Shown here one piece after another: positions 44,413-53,597 of a stretch of 64,000 nt of DNA (the first letter of the stretch is position 1; each line of letters begins with the position of its first letter). The notes beneath the pieces were generated by a model. That model was not told the origin of the DNA and did no database searches. It saw only the letters and a program-made list of their open reading frames with translations. Where the stretch lies: the NCBI RefSeq assembly GCF_026965555.1, contig NZ_CP114040.1, forward strand, positions 8,964,001 to 9,028,000, in the 5' to 3' direction. The position numbers and the translations under genes were made by a program. The DNA comes from Nannocystis punicea. GTDB lineage: Bacteria; Myxococcota_A; Polyangia; Nannocystales; Nannocystaceae.

Positions 44413-44630
44413 AGCATCCCATGGCCCCAAATGAGCACTTGTCAGCCATCGCGCGAACACGAGGCAATCTATCATGGGACGGCGCCCGCGAGCAACGAGC
44501 GCTTGTGCGCCGATCCGTCGTTCGTTCGCCGGCGCGACATCGTCCCTGGCCGCCCGCTCGAATCGGCGCACTCGTCCGCGCGGCGGAATGGTTGCAGGCA
44601 TACGAGCGACAGGTGTAAAAAAGATCGGGC

Positions 44631-46193
44631 GTGGACGCCGAAATCGCGCCAGATCCTCTCATTGGGGTGTTGTTCGACGGACGGTATCGGGTCGTCCGCC
44701 GGCTCGGCGGGGGCGGCATGGGCAGCGTGTACCTCGCCGAAGAGACCCGCTTGCGCCGACAGTGCGCGCTCAAGGCGCTCCACCCGCATTTGGCCCGAGA
44801 GCGCTCGCACGTCGACCGATTCCTGCGGGAGGCCCAGATCATGGCCCAGCTCTCGCATCCCAATATCGTGAGCATCTTCGCCTATGGCGAGGAGCCGGCC
44901 GGCGTGTTCTTCGTGATGGAGTTCCTCGCGGGGGAGGACCTCGATACGCGGATGCGCGCCCGCGTCGAACGCCCCTATGGCCTGCATGAATGTCTGTCCT
45001 GGGCGATTCAACTCGCCCGCGCCCTGAATCAGGTCCACCGGGCCGGCCTCGTCCACCGCGACCTGAAGCCCCCGAACGTCTTCCTCGCGCGGCAAGACGG
45101 CGGCGAGGTCGTCAAGCTGCTCGACTTCGGCATCGCCCGGCCGGTGGATGGCTCCGAGCTGACGGGGACGGGGGTCACTCTGGGTACTCCGAGTTACATG
45201 GCGCCCGAGCAGATCCTCGACGGGTCGGTCGATCATCGCGCGGATGTCTATTCTTTCGGGGTCTTGCTGTTCAAGATGCTCACCGGGCGGCTCCCGTTCC
45301 GCGGCGATGCGGTTCAGGTGACGACCCATCACTGCATGACTCCTCCGCCGCCTCCGTCGACGCTCGCCCCCGAGGCCGGGATCACGCCGGCGCTCGAGGC
45401 GATCGTCCTCAAGGCGCTGGCGAAGCGACCCGAGGAGCGCTTTCAGTCGATGCTGGAGATCGAGCAAGCCCTGAACAGCGCGCTCCACGGCCGGAGCAAC
45501 GAGCACGATTCGACCGATCCGACGATTCGGTGGACCGGCAAGGCGGTGGAATCAGGCGCCCACGCCAGGACGACCGAGCTGACGGCGGCGCTGGTGAGCC
45601 TCCCGGGAGCGCCACCGAGAGCGCCTGATTCGCCGGAGAGAGCCGGTGCCTCGCGGCGAATCAGGACTCTCGTCGGCGTCGGCGGGGTCGTCCTCGCGGG
45701 CGCCCTCGTGGCCGTGATGTTCGCCCGACCAGACGAGGGCGCGTCGGCCTCTCCGTCGTCCGCGGAGACGCTCGTGCCCCCTCCTCCCGAGGTCGAGCGA
45801 GTCCCGATCGACCCGTCGCCCGACCCGGTCCAGGCCGCGCCGGAGCCCCCGGTCGCACCGCCGGTGCTCGAACCGCCGGCGCCGCCGGGGGTCGAGGCAG
45901 TCGCCGAGCCGCGGAAACAGCAGACTCGGAAGCTCGGCGCGAAACCGGCGAAGTCCGACACCTCGGCCGGTCCCACCGCCCGAATCAACAAAGACGCCGC
46001 GGGCTGTCGCCGTAAGTTCAACGCCGAGGGCGGCGCGAAGATCACGATCGATTATGCAGTCGGGATCGATGGAAAGGTCAATCGCTCGATCCCTTCCGTC
46101 CACGACCCACTCGGTCGCTGCCTCGCGGACGCCGTCCGGAGCGCGGCCTTCCCCTCCGGACGGGCCAGGTACGGGGAGAAGATGCATCTCTAG
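44631..46193 (+). CDS. Ser/Thr protein kinase with AgmX/TonB-like C-terminal domain
   Basis: 520 residues from GTG 44631. The kinase domain spans about 18-285: G-loop GGGGMG (26-31), ALK Lys about 48, HRDLKPPN (143-150), DFG (165-167), YMAPEQ, DVYSFGV. One transmembrane helix is near 345-365 (LVGVGGVVLAGALVAVMFA), then a long Pro/Glu/Ala-rich periplasmic linker and a small C-terminal domain (GCRRKFNAEGGAKITIDYAV, GRCLADAVRSAAFPSG) that resembles the TonB/AgmX-type C-terminal module. This implies a receptor kinase reaching across the periplasm. It is divergent from the secreted-protein operon at 41.9-44.4 kb, suggesting a functional unit. Confidence 0.92.
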   Translation: MDAEIAPDPLIGVLFDGRYRVVRRLGGGGMGSVYLAEETRLRRQCALKALHPHLARERSHVDRFLREAQIMAQLSHPNIVSIFAYGEEPAGVFFVMEFLAGEDLDTRMRARVERPYGLHECLSWAIQLARALNQVHRAGLVHRDLKPPNVFLARQDGGEVVKLLDFGIARPVDGSELTGTGVTLGTPSYMAPEQILDGSVDHRADVYSFGVLLFKMLTGRLPFRGDAVQVTTHHCMTPPPPPSTLAPEAGITPALEAIVLKALAKRPEERFQSMLEIEQALNSALHGRSNEHDSTDPTIRWTGKAVESGAHARTTELTAALVSLPGAPPRAPDSPERAGASRRIRTLVGVGGVVLAGALVAVMFARPDEGASASPSSAETLVPPPPEVERVPIDPSPDPVQAAPEPPVAPPVLEPPAPPGVEAVAEPRKQQTRKLGAKPAKSDTSAGPTARINKDAAGCRRKFNAEGGAKITIDYAVGIDGKVNRSIPSVHDPLGRCLADAVRSAAFPSGRARYGEKMHL

Positions 46194-46268
46194 CCGCCTC
46201 CGACTCGTGGCCGCGAGGCGCCGATCGACCTGCTCGGCCCGGGCCGCGCCCGCCGCCGAGCTGCGTCG

Positions 46269-46919
46269 TCAGCTCGTGGTCGGCGGGCAGCCGCCGTAGA
46301 TCGCCGCCAGCCAGATCTCGAGCAGCACGTCCACCACCCGCGCCTCGTCGATCATCGGCGCGTGGCCGGCGAAGCCTGCGTGGAGCACCCTCTCGTTCAT
46401 CCAGTTCAGCGCGACCGCGAGGTCTCGCGCCGGTACCTCGCTGCGGGCAGCGCCGCGCGCTCGCTCGGCCTCGATCGCGGCGGCGGTCTCCTCGACGAGG
46501 CCCGTCATGACCTGCGACCACAGCGCGCGGACCTCGGGGTTGGTCACTCGCGCGTCCGCGGCCGCCACGCTGACGGCCCGGTGGGCGCGGAAGATCCGGT
46601 AGTACGTCTCGATCGCCGCTCGCCACGCGCGGGCCGGGTCGCCTGCCGCCTCGGCGAGCGCCGCGTCGCGTTCGGCTCGCGCCTGCTCGACCATCCGATC
46701 GAGCAGCGACAGCAGCACCGCGTCCTTCGACGGGAAGTAGAAATAGAACGTCGGCCGCGAGATGCCGGCGCCGCGGGCGATGTCGTCGATCGAGATCTCG
46801 GGCAGCGCTCGCCGCTCGAGCAATTCCTCGAAGCTGGCCAGGATCGCCTGTTCGCGGTCGTCGCCGCTCGTGCGGCGGGCCCGGCGTGCGCGCGACGGGC
46901 GGTCCTTGCCCTCGCTCAT
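46269..46919 (-). CDS. EthR-like TetR regulator
   Basis: 216 residues from ATG 46919. It closely follows the M. tuberculosis EthR sequence as I recall it: TSGDDREQAILASFEELLE, ISIDDIARGAGISRPTFYFY, FPSKDAVLLSLLDR, and C-terminal ALNWMNERVLHAGFAG. Its ATG overlaps the SDR stop by 4 bp, so SDR and regulator form one operon. The EthA-like monooxygenase is divergent from that operon, across an operator-like region. Expected role: repression of both transcripts, relieved by a hydrophobic ketone-like ligand. Confidence 0.9.
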   Translation of the reverse strand: MSEGKDRPSRARRARRTSGDDREQAILASFEELLERRALPEISIDDIARGAGISRPTFYFYFPSKDAVLLSLLDRMVEQARAERDAALAEAAGDPARAWRAAIETYYRIFRAHRAVSVAAADARVTNPEVRALWSQVMTGLVEETAAAIEAERARGAARSEVPARDLAVALNWMNERVLHAGFAGHAPMIDEARVVDVLLEIWLAAIYGGCPPTTS

Positions 46920-47776
46920 CGCGGGCCCCGCACCGCCGCGGTCAGCCGGCGACCGAGCGCCACCGCGGCGCGCTGATAGGCGACGGGGAACGCCCGCACC
47001 AGGACATCGACCACGCGCGCGTCGTTGCCGACCAGCACCCGCGCCTGGTCGCGCGCCACGCCGGCGAGGATCGTCTCGGCCGCGCGGTCGGGGCTCAGCG
47101 TCAGCAACTTCTCGTTGTACATCCGCTCGCGCGCCTCGTCTTCGCCGGTCACCGCGCGCCCCGCCGCCCGGGCCCGCGCGAGCGCGGCGCTGGCGATGTT
47201 GGTCTTCACGCCGCCAGGATGCACGACGGTGACGCACACCGGCAACCCCGCCGCCAGCATCTCGATCCGCAGCGACTCGGTGAAGCCGCGGACCGCGAAC
47301 TTCGCGGCGCAGTAGTGGCTCATCTGGCCCTGCGCCATGAAGCCGTTGAGGCTCGAGATGTTGACGACGTGCCCGTCGCCCGACGCCACGAGGTGCGGCA
47401 GGAAGGCCCGCGTCCCGTGGATGACGCCCCACAGGTTGACCGCGAGCACTCGCTCGTAGTCCTCGCTCGTCGAGTCGATCACCGAGCGAGAGAACGCGAT
47501 CCCGGCGTTGTTGTAGATCTGATGCACCGCGCCGAAGCGGGCCGCGACCGCGGTCGCGTACGCCTTCACCGCCTCGCCGTCGCTGACGTCGAGCCGCGCC
47601 GCGTCGACCTCGGCCGCGAGCGTGCGGGCGACGCGGGCGGTCTCGGCGAGCCCGACCTCGTCGACGTCCGACAGCGCCAGCCGCGCCCCCCGTCGCGCCA
47701 GGCCCAGCGCCAGCGCCCGCCCGATGCCCGACCCCGCTCCGGTCACCGCCGCCACTTTCCCGTGAAACGTGCTCAT
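46916..47776 (-). CDS. SDR family oxidoreductase in the EthA/EthR locus
   Basis: 286 residues from ATG 47776. Rossmann motif VTGAGSGIGRALALG, IYNNAGIAF, catalytic Ser in NISSLNGFMAQ, and HYCAAKFAVRG (Tyr-x-x-x-Lys) are intact. HPGGVKTNIA and the C-terminal PVAYQRAAVALGRRL are typical of the SDR group that accompanies Baeyer-Villiger monooxygenases in cyclic- or fatty-ketone degradation. It probably oxidises a secondary alcohol to the ketone used by the divergent monooxygenase. Its stop overlaps the EthR-like start. Confidence 0.93.
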   Translation of the reverse strand: MSTFHGKVAAVTGAGSGIGRALALGLARRGARLALSDVDEVGLAETARVARTLAAEVDAARLDVSDGEAVKAYATAVAARFGAVHQIYNNAGIAFSRSVIDSTSEDYERVLAVNLWGVIHGTRAFLPHLVASGDGHVVNISSLNGFMAQGQMSHYCAAKFAVRGFTESLRIEMLAAGLPVCVTVVHPGGVKTNIASAALARARAAGRAVTGEDEARERMYNEKLLTLSPDRAAETILAGVARDQARVLVGNDARVVDVLVRAFPVAYQRAAVALGRRLTAAVRGPR

Positions 47777-47798
47777 GGCGGTCATTCTGGGCCATCTC

Positions 47799-47857
47799 GG
47801 GTCGACAATCAACACCATGTTGACAGACTCGACACGGTGTCGAAGAATGTCGAGGTC
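47799..47857. promoter_or_regulatory. EthR-type operator region
   Basis: The 81 bp between the SDR and monooxygenase starts carry repeated TCGACA/TTGACA half-sites: GGTCGACAATC, ATGTTGACAGAC, the perfect palindrome TCGACAC-G-GTGTCGA (47829-47843), and ATGTCGAGG. This matches the repeat structure of the mycobacterial ethA-ethR intergenic operator, which has multiple GTGTCGA/TTGACG half-sites and binds several EthR dimers. Both promoters must lie here too. Confidence 0.7.
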
Positions 47858-49321
47858 ATGACGCGCGAACACCTCGACGTGCTGATCATCGGCGCCGGCC
47901 TGTCCGGCATCGGCGCCGCCTACCACTTGCAGCACGGGTGCCCGGGCAAGCGCTTCGCGCTGCTCGAGGGCCGGGCCGACCTCGGCGGCACGTGGGACCT
48001 GTTCCGTTACCCCGGCGTCCGCTCCGACTCGGACATGCACACTCTCGGCTACAGCTTCCGCCCGTGGACCGAGGCGCGGGCGATCGCCGACGGCCCGTCG
48101 ATCCTGCGGTACCTGCGGGACACCGCGGCCGAGTACGGCATCGACCGCAAGATCCGCTTCCACCACCGCGTCGTCGCCGCTCGCTACTCCTCGCCCGACG
48201 CGCGCTGGACCGTCGACGTCGTCCGCAGCGACACCGGCGAGGAGCTCCAGCTCACCTGCGACTTCCTGCTCGGCTGCACCGGCTACTACCGCTACGACGA
48301 GGGCTACACCCCGCGCTTCGCCGGCACCGAGCGCTTCGAGGGTCGCATCGTCCACCCGCAGCACTGGCCGGCCGACCTCGACCACGCCGGCAAGCGCGTC
48401 GTCGTCATCGGCAGCGGCGCGACCGCGGTCACGCTCGTCCCGGCGCTGGCCGAGACCGCCGAGCACGTGACGATGCTGCAGCGCTCGCCGACGTGGATCT
48501 CCAGCCTGCCGACCCACGATCGCATCGCCGGCTCGCTGCGCCGCTGGCTGCCGGAGAGCGCCGCCGCGGCCGCGGTGCGCTGGAAGAACATCCTCTTCCA
48601 GCTCGGCATCTATCAGACCTCGCGCCGCCGCCCCGAGGTGATCAAGCGGTTGCTGCGGCGGGCGCTCGAGCGCCAGCTGCCGGCCGGTTACGACATCGAT
48701 CGTCACTTCACCCCGCGCTACGACCCGTGGGACCAGCGGCTGTGCCTCGCGCCCGACGGCGATTTTTTCAAGGCGATCCGCCGCGGCCGGGCGTCGGTGG
48801 TCACCGACGAGCTCGAGACCTTCACCGAGCACGGCCTGCGCCTGAAGTCCGGGGCCGAGCTCGCGGCCGACATCATCGTCACCGCGACCGGCCTCAACCT
48901 GCTGCTGTTCGGCGGGATCCGCATGTTCGTCGACGGCGAGGAGGTCCAGGTCTCCGCGCGCAAGGCCTACAAGGGTCTGATGCTCGAGGGCGTGCCCAAC
49001 TTCGCGTTCGCGATCGGCTACACCAACGCCTCGTGGACGCTCAAGGCCGACCTGACCGGCGAGTACGTCTGCCGCCTGCTCAAGCACATGGACGCCCGCG
49101 GCCACCGCCAGTGCGTGCCGATCAACGACGACGCGACCATGAGCGAGCGGCCGCTGCTCGACTTCGGCGCCGGCTACGTGCTCCGCTCGCTGGCGATGCT
49201 GCCGAAGCAGGGCGAGCGCGCGCCGTGGCGCCTGCGGATGAACTACCCGACCGACCTCCTCGCCCTGCGCCTCGGGCCGGTGACCGACAAGGCGATGCGT
49301 TTCTCGAGCCCGCCCGCGTGA
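47858..49321 (+). CDS. EthA-like Baeyer-Villiger monooxygenase (flavin-dependent)
   Basis: 487 residues from ATG 47858. N-terminal FAD motif LIIGAGLSGIGAAYHL, then GTWDLFRYPGVRSDSDM, which is nearly identical to M. tuberculosis EthA as I recall it. The BVMO fingerprint F-x-G-x3-H-x3-WP is FEGRIVHPQHWP (160-171), and a second NADPH Rossmann is VVVIGSGATAVTLVPAL. The C-terminus keeps IGYTNASWTLKADL and YVLRSL. Length equals EthA (489). It inserts oxygen next to ketones and in mycobacteria activates thioamide prodrugs. A cytosolic FAD/NADPH enzyme; with the SDR it could form a ketone-to-ester module. Confidence 0.95.
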   Translation: MTREHLDVLIIGAGLSGIGAAYHLQHGCPGKRFALLEGRADLGGTWDLFRYPGVRSDSDMHTLGYSFRPWTEARAIADGPSILRYLRDTAAEYGIDRKIRFHHRVVAARYSSPDARWTVDVVRSDTGEELQLTCDFLLGCTGYYRYDEGYTPRFAGTERFEGRIVHPQHWPADLDHAGKRVVVIGSGATAVTLVPALAETAEHVTMLQRSPTWISSLPTHDRIAGSLRRWLPESAAAAAVRWKNILFQLGIYQTSRRRPEVIKRLLRRALERQLPAGYDIDRHFTPRYDPWDQRLCLAPDGDFFKAIRRGRASVVTDELETFTEHGLRLKSGAELAADIIVTATGLNLLLFGGIRMFVDGEEVQVSARKAYKGLMLEGVPNFAFAIGYTNASWTLKADLTGEYVCRLLKHMDARGHRQCVPINDDATMSERPLLDFGAGYVLRSLAMLPKQGERAPWRLRMNYPTDLLALRLGPVTDKAMRFSSPPA

Positions 49322-49399
49322 AGGCCCGAATCGGCCGCAACGAACGCGACCCCCTCCGCGACACGAAGCTCCGACGCGCGTATCACCGAAGCGCTCGCT

Positions 49400-50248
49400 C
49401 TATCCGTTCCCCGGTCCGGGGTAGAGCCGCTGCAGCTCGGCGATCGTGTGCGACCGCCCGGGGTGGCCCTCGGGGAAGCGGTCGATCACCACGATCAGCG
49501 CGCGGACGGCCTCCTCGATCGCCGCCGCCGGCTGCCCGTTGCTCGCCAGACACGCCAGGTGCACCGGCCCGATCTGCAGCGCGTGCTCCCACAGCTGGCC
49601 CGCCAGGGCCGCCTGCCACGCCTGCGCGCTGAACCGCAGCGCGTCCGCGGGGCGCTGCACGCGACGGAGGCACAGCTGCGCGAGCATCCCGAGCGCCGGG
49701 ATCGTCTCGACGTTGGCGGGGGTGCCGTGCAGGCGCTCGCCGAGCTCGACCTTGCGGTGCCAGGCTTCTTCGGCCTGGGCGTACTGCCCGAGGTTCACGT
49801 GCACCATCGCCAGGGCCTGCAGCGTCGGGCCCGCGTCCGCCGGCCACTCCGTCCCGGTCGCGCGATGCAGCGCCTCGAGGCTCGCGTGGAACACCTTCAT
49901 GGCCTCCTCGAACTTCCCCTGGCGCGCGAGCGCTTCGCCCAGGCCGTGGAGCGAGTTGGCGACCGCCTCGTGCGCGGGCCCGCCGAGGACCTCGACCTTC
50001 ACGTCGACGCTCTCGCGCAGGATCGTCTCCGCCTCCTCGAGCTTGCCCTGCTGCACCAGCGCGATCGCCAACAGGTCGAGGCTCTCGGCGACGCTCGCAT
50101 GTCGCCGGGTGCCGAGCCCCTGGACCCAGGCGTCGATGCACGAGCGCAGCGCCGCCTCGGCCGCGGTGTAATTGCCTTCCGACAGGTACGCGCGGCTGAT
50201 GGTCTCGAGCGCGAGGGCGACCTGGGACGCTTCGGCGGAATCTGTCAT
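49400..50248 (-). CDS. TPR-repeat protein
   Basis: 282 residues from ATG 50248, without signal peptide. Repeated 42-residue TPR units of the Nephrocystin/kinesin-light-chain type: ISRAYLSEGNYTAAEAALRS, LAIALVQQGKLEEAETILRE, LGEALARQGKFEEAMKVFHA, VHVNLGQYAQAEEAWHRK. The content matches the TPR tails of the giant kinases in this window but no kinase domain is attached. Cytosolic scaffold; it may be a derivative of such a tail. It is convergent with EthA. Confidence 0.85.
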   Translation of the reverse strand: MTDSAEASQVALALETISRAYLSEGNYTAAEAALRSCIDAWVQGLGTRRHASVAESLDLLAIALVQQGKLEEAETILRESVDVKVEVLGGPAHEAVANSLHGLGEALARQGKFEEAMKVFHASLEALHRATGTEWPADAGPTLQALAMVHVNLGQYAQAEEAWHRKVELGERLHGTPANVETIPALGMLAQLCLRRVQRPADALRFSAQAWQAALAGQLWEHALQIGPVHLACLASNGQPAAAIEEAVRALIVVIDRFPEGHPGRSHTIAELQRLYPGPGNG

Positions 50249-50353
50249 GGTACCTGGCTACCACAGGTGAAATCGCCCGCCGAGTCCTCGGCCAACCCCT
50301 GGATCGCCTCGACTTCCCTCTCGGCGCGTCGTGGGCCATCCTCGACGGCGAGG

Positions 50354-51028
50354 ATGGCTCTGCTTCGCGCTCGCCTGTCGGTCGGGATGTTCATGGCGCT
50401 GGTCGGCTGCGCCGGCTCACGACCGCCCGATCGACAGCCACCTCGAATCGACCGACTCGCGTCGTTGGCCGCGGAGACGGACCGGCTCAGCCAGCAATGC
50501 GTGGTCGCCGACGAGGAGACCGTCGCAAGCGTGAAGCAGCGTTGCTCCCACGGAGAGTCGTCGGAGCAGGGGACCCCGACGCCCTCGCTCCGGGCGGAGC
50601 TCGTACCGGAGCGCGTGGTGGTCCCCTCGGGGGCCCTCGCGCGTTTCGCCGTGCGCCTCACCAATGCCGGCCAGCGACGGGTTCGGCTGATCTTGAACTG
50701 CTCGTTGCGACATCACGTGCGCGCCGCGGACGGGACCTCGACCCTCCCGCCCGAGGTCGAGGGCGAATCGGTCTGTCCGGCCGAAGGTCTCGCGGTCGAC
50801 CTCGAACCCGGGGCGACGCTCCGGTTCGAGGAGGAGCTCGAGGCGCGGCGGTGGGTGCCGATGGATCCCGGGCCGGACGCGAACGGCTTCAGGTGGGTGA
50901 CTCATACCCCGTGGGAGCCGGGCCCTGCCTTGCCGCCGGGCCCCTATGCTCTCGAGGTCGACCTGCCGGGGATCCCCACCGCCGACGGATCCTCGATGAC
51001 GGTCCGCGGCGTGCTGCAGGTCGAGTAG
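50354..51028 (+). CDS. Small secreted lipoprotein
   Basis: 224 residues from ATG 50354; signal peptide ALLRARLSVGMFMALVGC with a lipobox Cys. The mature part has a charged N-terminal helix and a beta-rich Ig-like region (ARFAVRLTNAGQRRVRLILN then CSLRHH, and YALEVDLPGIPTADGSSMTV). I do not recognise a family; the pattern resembles BsuPI/'intracellular proteinase inhibitor'-like beta sandwiches seen in myxobacterial lipoproteins, without certainty. It starts about 100 bp from the divergent TPR gene. Confidence 0.7.
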   Translation: MALLRARLSVGMFMALVGCAGSRPPDRQPPRIDRLASLAAETDRLSQQCVVADEETVASVKQRCSHGESSEQGTPTPSLRAELVPERVVVPSGALARFAVRLTNAGQRRVRLILNCSLRHHVRAADGTSTLPPEVEGESVCPAEGLAVDLEPGATLRFEEELEARRWVPMDPGPDANGFRWVTHTPWEPGPALPPGPYALEVDLPGIPTADGSSMTVRGVLQVE

Positions 51029-51189
51029 CGCGGACCGCAGCGAATCGCGGTCGAGCTCGGTCGCAGAGCGACCTCCGACGCGCGGTGACGGACGCATGCG
51101 AACTCGGGGCGCCACTGCCAAGCCTGGGCGACGAGGGTCTTCCCCGCATCACCGCTCGCGGCGCATCATGTCCGCGAGCGGGACGACGC

Positions 51190-52644
51190 ATGAAGGCCAC
51201 GATCCACCGCACCTGGACCTCCCTCCTCCCGGAGGACGACGCCCACCCCTATCGCACCGGCGCCTGGCGACCGCAGTTGAACGAGTGGGACGCCGACGAC
51301 CTCGACGTCGTAGAGGGCGCGATCCCGGACGACCTCGCCGGCCTCTACGTCCGCAACACCGAGAACCCGCTCGTCCCTGCCTTCGAGCGCTACCACCCGT
51401 TCGACGGCGACGGCATGCTCCACGCGATCCGCTTCGCCGGCGGCCGCGCCCGCTACCGTAACCGGATGGTCCCGACCCGCGCGCTCGCCCAGGAGCTCGC
51501 GGCCGGCGGCCCGCAGTACGCCGGCATCGCCGAGGACCCGCGCCTGTCCCGGCACCCCGGCTGGGGCGCGCGCGGCGGCATGAAGGACGCCTCGAGCACC
51601 GACGTGATCGTCCACCGCGGCCGCGTCCTCTCGACCCATTACCAGTGCGGTGACGCCTACGCCTTCGACGCCGAGACGATGGAGCACCTCGGCGCCGAGC
51701 CGTGGGTCCCGCAGGACACCGGCATCTCGGCGCACCCGAAGGTCTGCGCGCGGACCGGCGAGCTCCACTACTTCCGCTACGGCAAGGCCGCGCCCTACCT
51801 GCATTACGGCGTCGTCGACGCTCACGGCGAGCGCGTGCACGACGTCGCGGTCCCGCTGCCCGGCCCGCGCCTGCCGCACGACATGGCCCTGTCGGAGCGC
51901 TTCGTCGTCTTCGGCGACTTCCCGATCTTCTGGGACCCCGCGCTCCTGCCCCGCGGGATCCACCGCCCGCGCTGGGACCCCGCCATGCCCTCGCGCTTCG
52001 CAGTGCTGCCGCGGCGCGGCCGCACGGACGAGGTGCGATGGTTCGAGGCCGCCGCCACCTACGTCCTCCACTTCGTCAACGCCCACGAGGACGGCGACGA
52101 GCTCGTGCTCGACGGCTACGCCCAGCGCGACCCGATGCCGCGCCCGCAGCCCGAGCTGCACGGCGAGTACGCCTGGCTGATGCGCCAGGTCGACATCGCC
52201 AGCCTGCGGCCGTCGCTGCGGCGCTGGCGGATGAACCTCGTCACCGGCGCCTGCCGCGAGGAGGACCTCTCGCCGACCCTGACCGAGTTCCCGTCGATCG
52301 ACCCGCGCGTCGCCGGCGTCCGTCACCGCCACGTCTGGTCGATGACCGGCCGGCCCGGGTGGTTCCTGTTCGACGGCATCCTCCACACCGACCTCGTCAC
52401 CGGCCGCGAGCGCCGCTTCGGCTTCGAGGACGGCGTCTACGCCAGCGAGGTCGCAGTCGCCCCGCGCCCCGGCGCCGCCGGCGAGGACGACGCCTGGATC
52501 GTCACCTTCGTCAGCGACACGATCCGCGACGTCTCCGAGTGCCAGATCTTCGCCGCCCACGACGTCGCCGCCGGCCCGGTCGCCCGCGTGCGCCTGCCCG
52601 AACGGATCGCCAGCGGCACGCACGCGACCTGGAGCGCGGCCTGA
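51190..52644 (+). CDS. Carotenoid oxygenase (RPE65/lignostilbene-dioxygenase family)
   Basis: 484 residues from ATG 51190. The four iron-binding His of this seven-bladed propeller family can be placed: His182 (ISAHPK), His230 (LPHDMAL), His294 (VLHFVNAHED) and His478 (GTHATW). Segment LVRNTENP-type opening (LYVRNTENPLVPAFERYHPF) and FDGDGMLHAI are classical. It is a non-heme Fe(II) dioxygenase cleaving C=C bonds of carotenoids, apocarotenoids or stilbenoids; cytosolic or membrane-bound. The length fits the family. It stands next to unrelated lipoprotein genes, so the substrate cannot be inferred. Confidence 0.95.
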   Translation: MKATIHRTWTSLLPEDDAHPYRTGAWRPQLNEWDADDLDVVEGAIPDDLAGLYVRNTENPLVPAFERYHPFDGDGMLHAIRFAGGRARYRNRMVPTRALAQELAAGGPQYAGIAEDPRLSRHPGWGARGGMKDASSTDVIVHRGRVLSTHYQCGDAYAFDAETMEHLGAEPWVPQDTGISAHPKVCARTGELHYFRYGKAAPYLHYGVVDAHGERVHDVAVPLPGPRLPHDMALSERFVVFGDFPIFWDPALLPRGIHRPRWDPAMPSRFAVLPRRGRTDEVRWFEAAATYVLHFVNAHEDGDELVLDGYAQRDPMPRPQPELHGEYAWLMRQVDIASLRPSLRRWRMNLVTGACREEDLSPTLTEFPSIDPRVAGVRHRHVWSMTGRPGWFLFDGILHTDLVTGRERRFGFEDGVYASEVAVAPRPGAAGEDDAWIVTFVSDTIRDVSECQIFAAHDVAAGPVARVRLPERIASGTHATWSAA

Positions 52645-52692
52645 TCTTCCGCCGTGCGTCACCGGTCGAGCCGGCGACGGATCACGCAGGCG

Positions 52693-53427
52693 TCACTCCT
52701 GGTGCTGGCCGGGCAGGTCGCGCTCCACCTCGTCGAGGAAGCGGAGGATCTCCGCCCACGCGGCCTCGTCGAGGTGTTCCTCGTCGGGTGTCGGAAGCTC
52801 GAGCACACGCAGCGGGACCGCCGTGTCGTTCGCGATCACGTGTCGCCGCGGCGCTCCGGACCCCGTGAGGACGATCGCCGCCTGGACCCCGAACGGAGGA
52901 CGTGCGCGCAGCACCGCGAGGGCTTCGGCGACGTCGCGATCGTCGAGCATGAACACGGTCATGACGGCCTGCCTCGCGGCGCCTTGCTCGATCCGCTGGC
53001 GATGACCCAGGCCCTTGTCGTTGGCGATCATCGCCGCCACGTCGACGCGGAGGGCGAGCGGCCGCGGCGAAGGCTCCACGAGGGCGTGGTTCAAACCTGC
53101 GTCGAGGAAGCGGTTGGCGACCTCGGCCAGCTCCGGGGGCATCGAGGAGCTCGCCGGGAACACGACGACCACGCCGCGGGGATCGACGCCCGAGCGCCAC
53201 GACGCGACGAGCCTCACCTGTTCGGACGCGTGGGAGACGCCGCGATCGGCGACGATGAGCGATCGGGCTCGGTCCACCGCGCTCGACTCCGTGTCTGGCG
53301 GCTCTGCGCCGATCTGCTGCCCGGGAGCGTCCGTTTCGGCAGGAGCGGCGCGGCACGCCACGAGCACGGCGACCGCCACGAGCGACCGAATCGGGCCGGT
53401 CCATGCGTCTCGTGCTGCTCTGGCCAC
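52693..53427 (-). CDS. Secreted alpha/beta protein, possibly a degenerate hydrolase
   Basis: 244 residues from GTG 53427, giving a signal peptide ARDAWTGPIRSLVAVAVLVAC with lipobox. The start is uncertain; the frame is open to 53631. The mature part has alternating hydrophobic strands (GVVVVFPASSSMPPELAEVA, AVMTVFMLDDRDVAEALAVL, VQAAIVLTGSGAPRRHVI) suggestive of a Rossmann-like or alpha/beta-hydrolase fold. No G-x-S-x-G nucleophile elbow is visible, so if it derives from a dienelactone-hydrolase-like enzyme it has lost catalysis. It is convergent with the carotenoid oxygenase (48 bp). Confidence 0.6.
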   Translation of the reverse strand: MARAARDAWTGPIRSLVAVAVLVACRAAPAETDAPGQQIGAEPPDTESSAVDRARSLIVADRGVSHASEQVRLVASWRSGVDPRGVVVVFPASSSMPPELAEVANRFLDAGLNHALVEPSPRPLALRVDVAAMIANDKGLGHRQRIEQGAARQAVMTVFMLDDRDVAEALAVLRARPPFGVQAAIVLTGSGAPRRHVIANDTAVPLRVLELPTPDEEHLDEAAWAEILRFLDEVERDLPGQHQE

Positions 53428-53597
53428 GAACGAGTCATAGCACCGACGGATCGACTTCTCATCCTGGTTCAACGCCCCGACCGCGCAGCGCAGTCGAGGG
53501 AGCCTGTCGCACCGCGCACGACCGCTCAACCTTCGCGAGGTACAGGGCGCGAGCTCTCGCACCGCGACCTCGAACGAGTCGACCATCCAATATTTTA

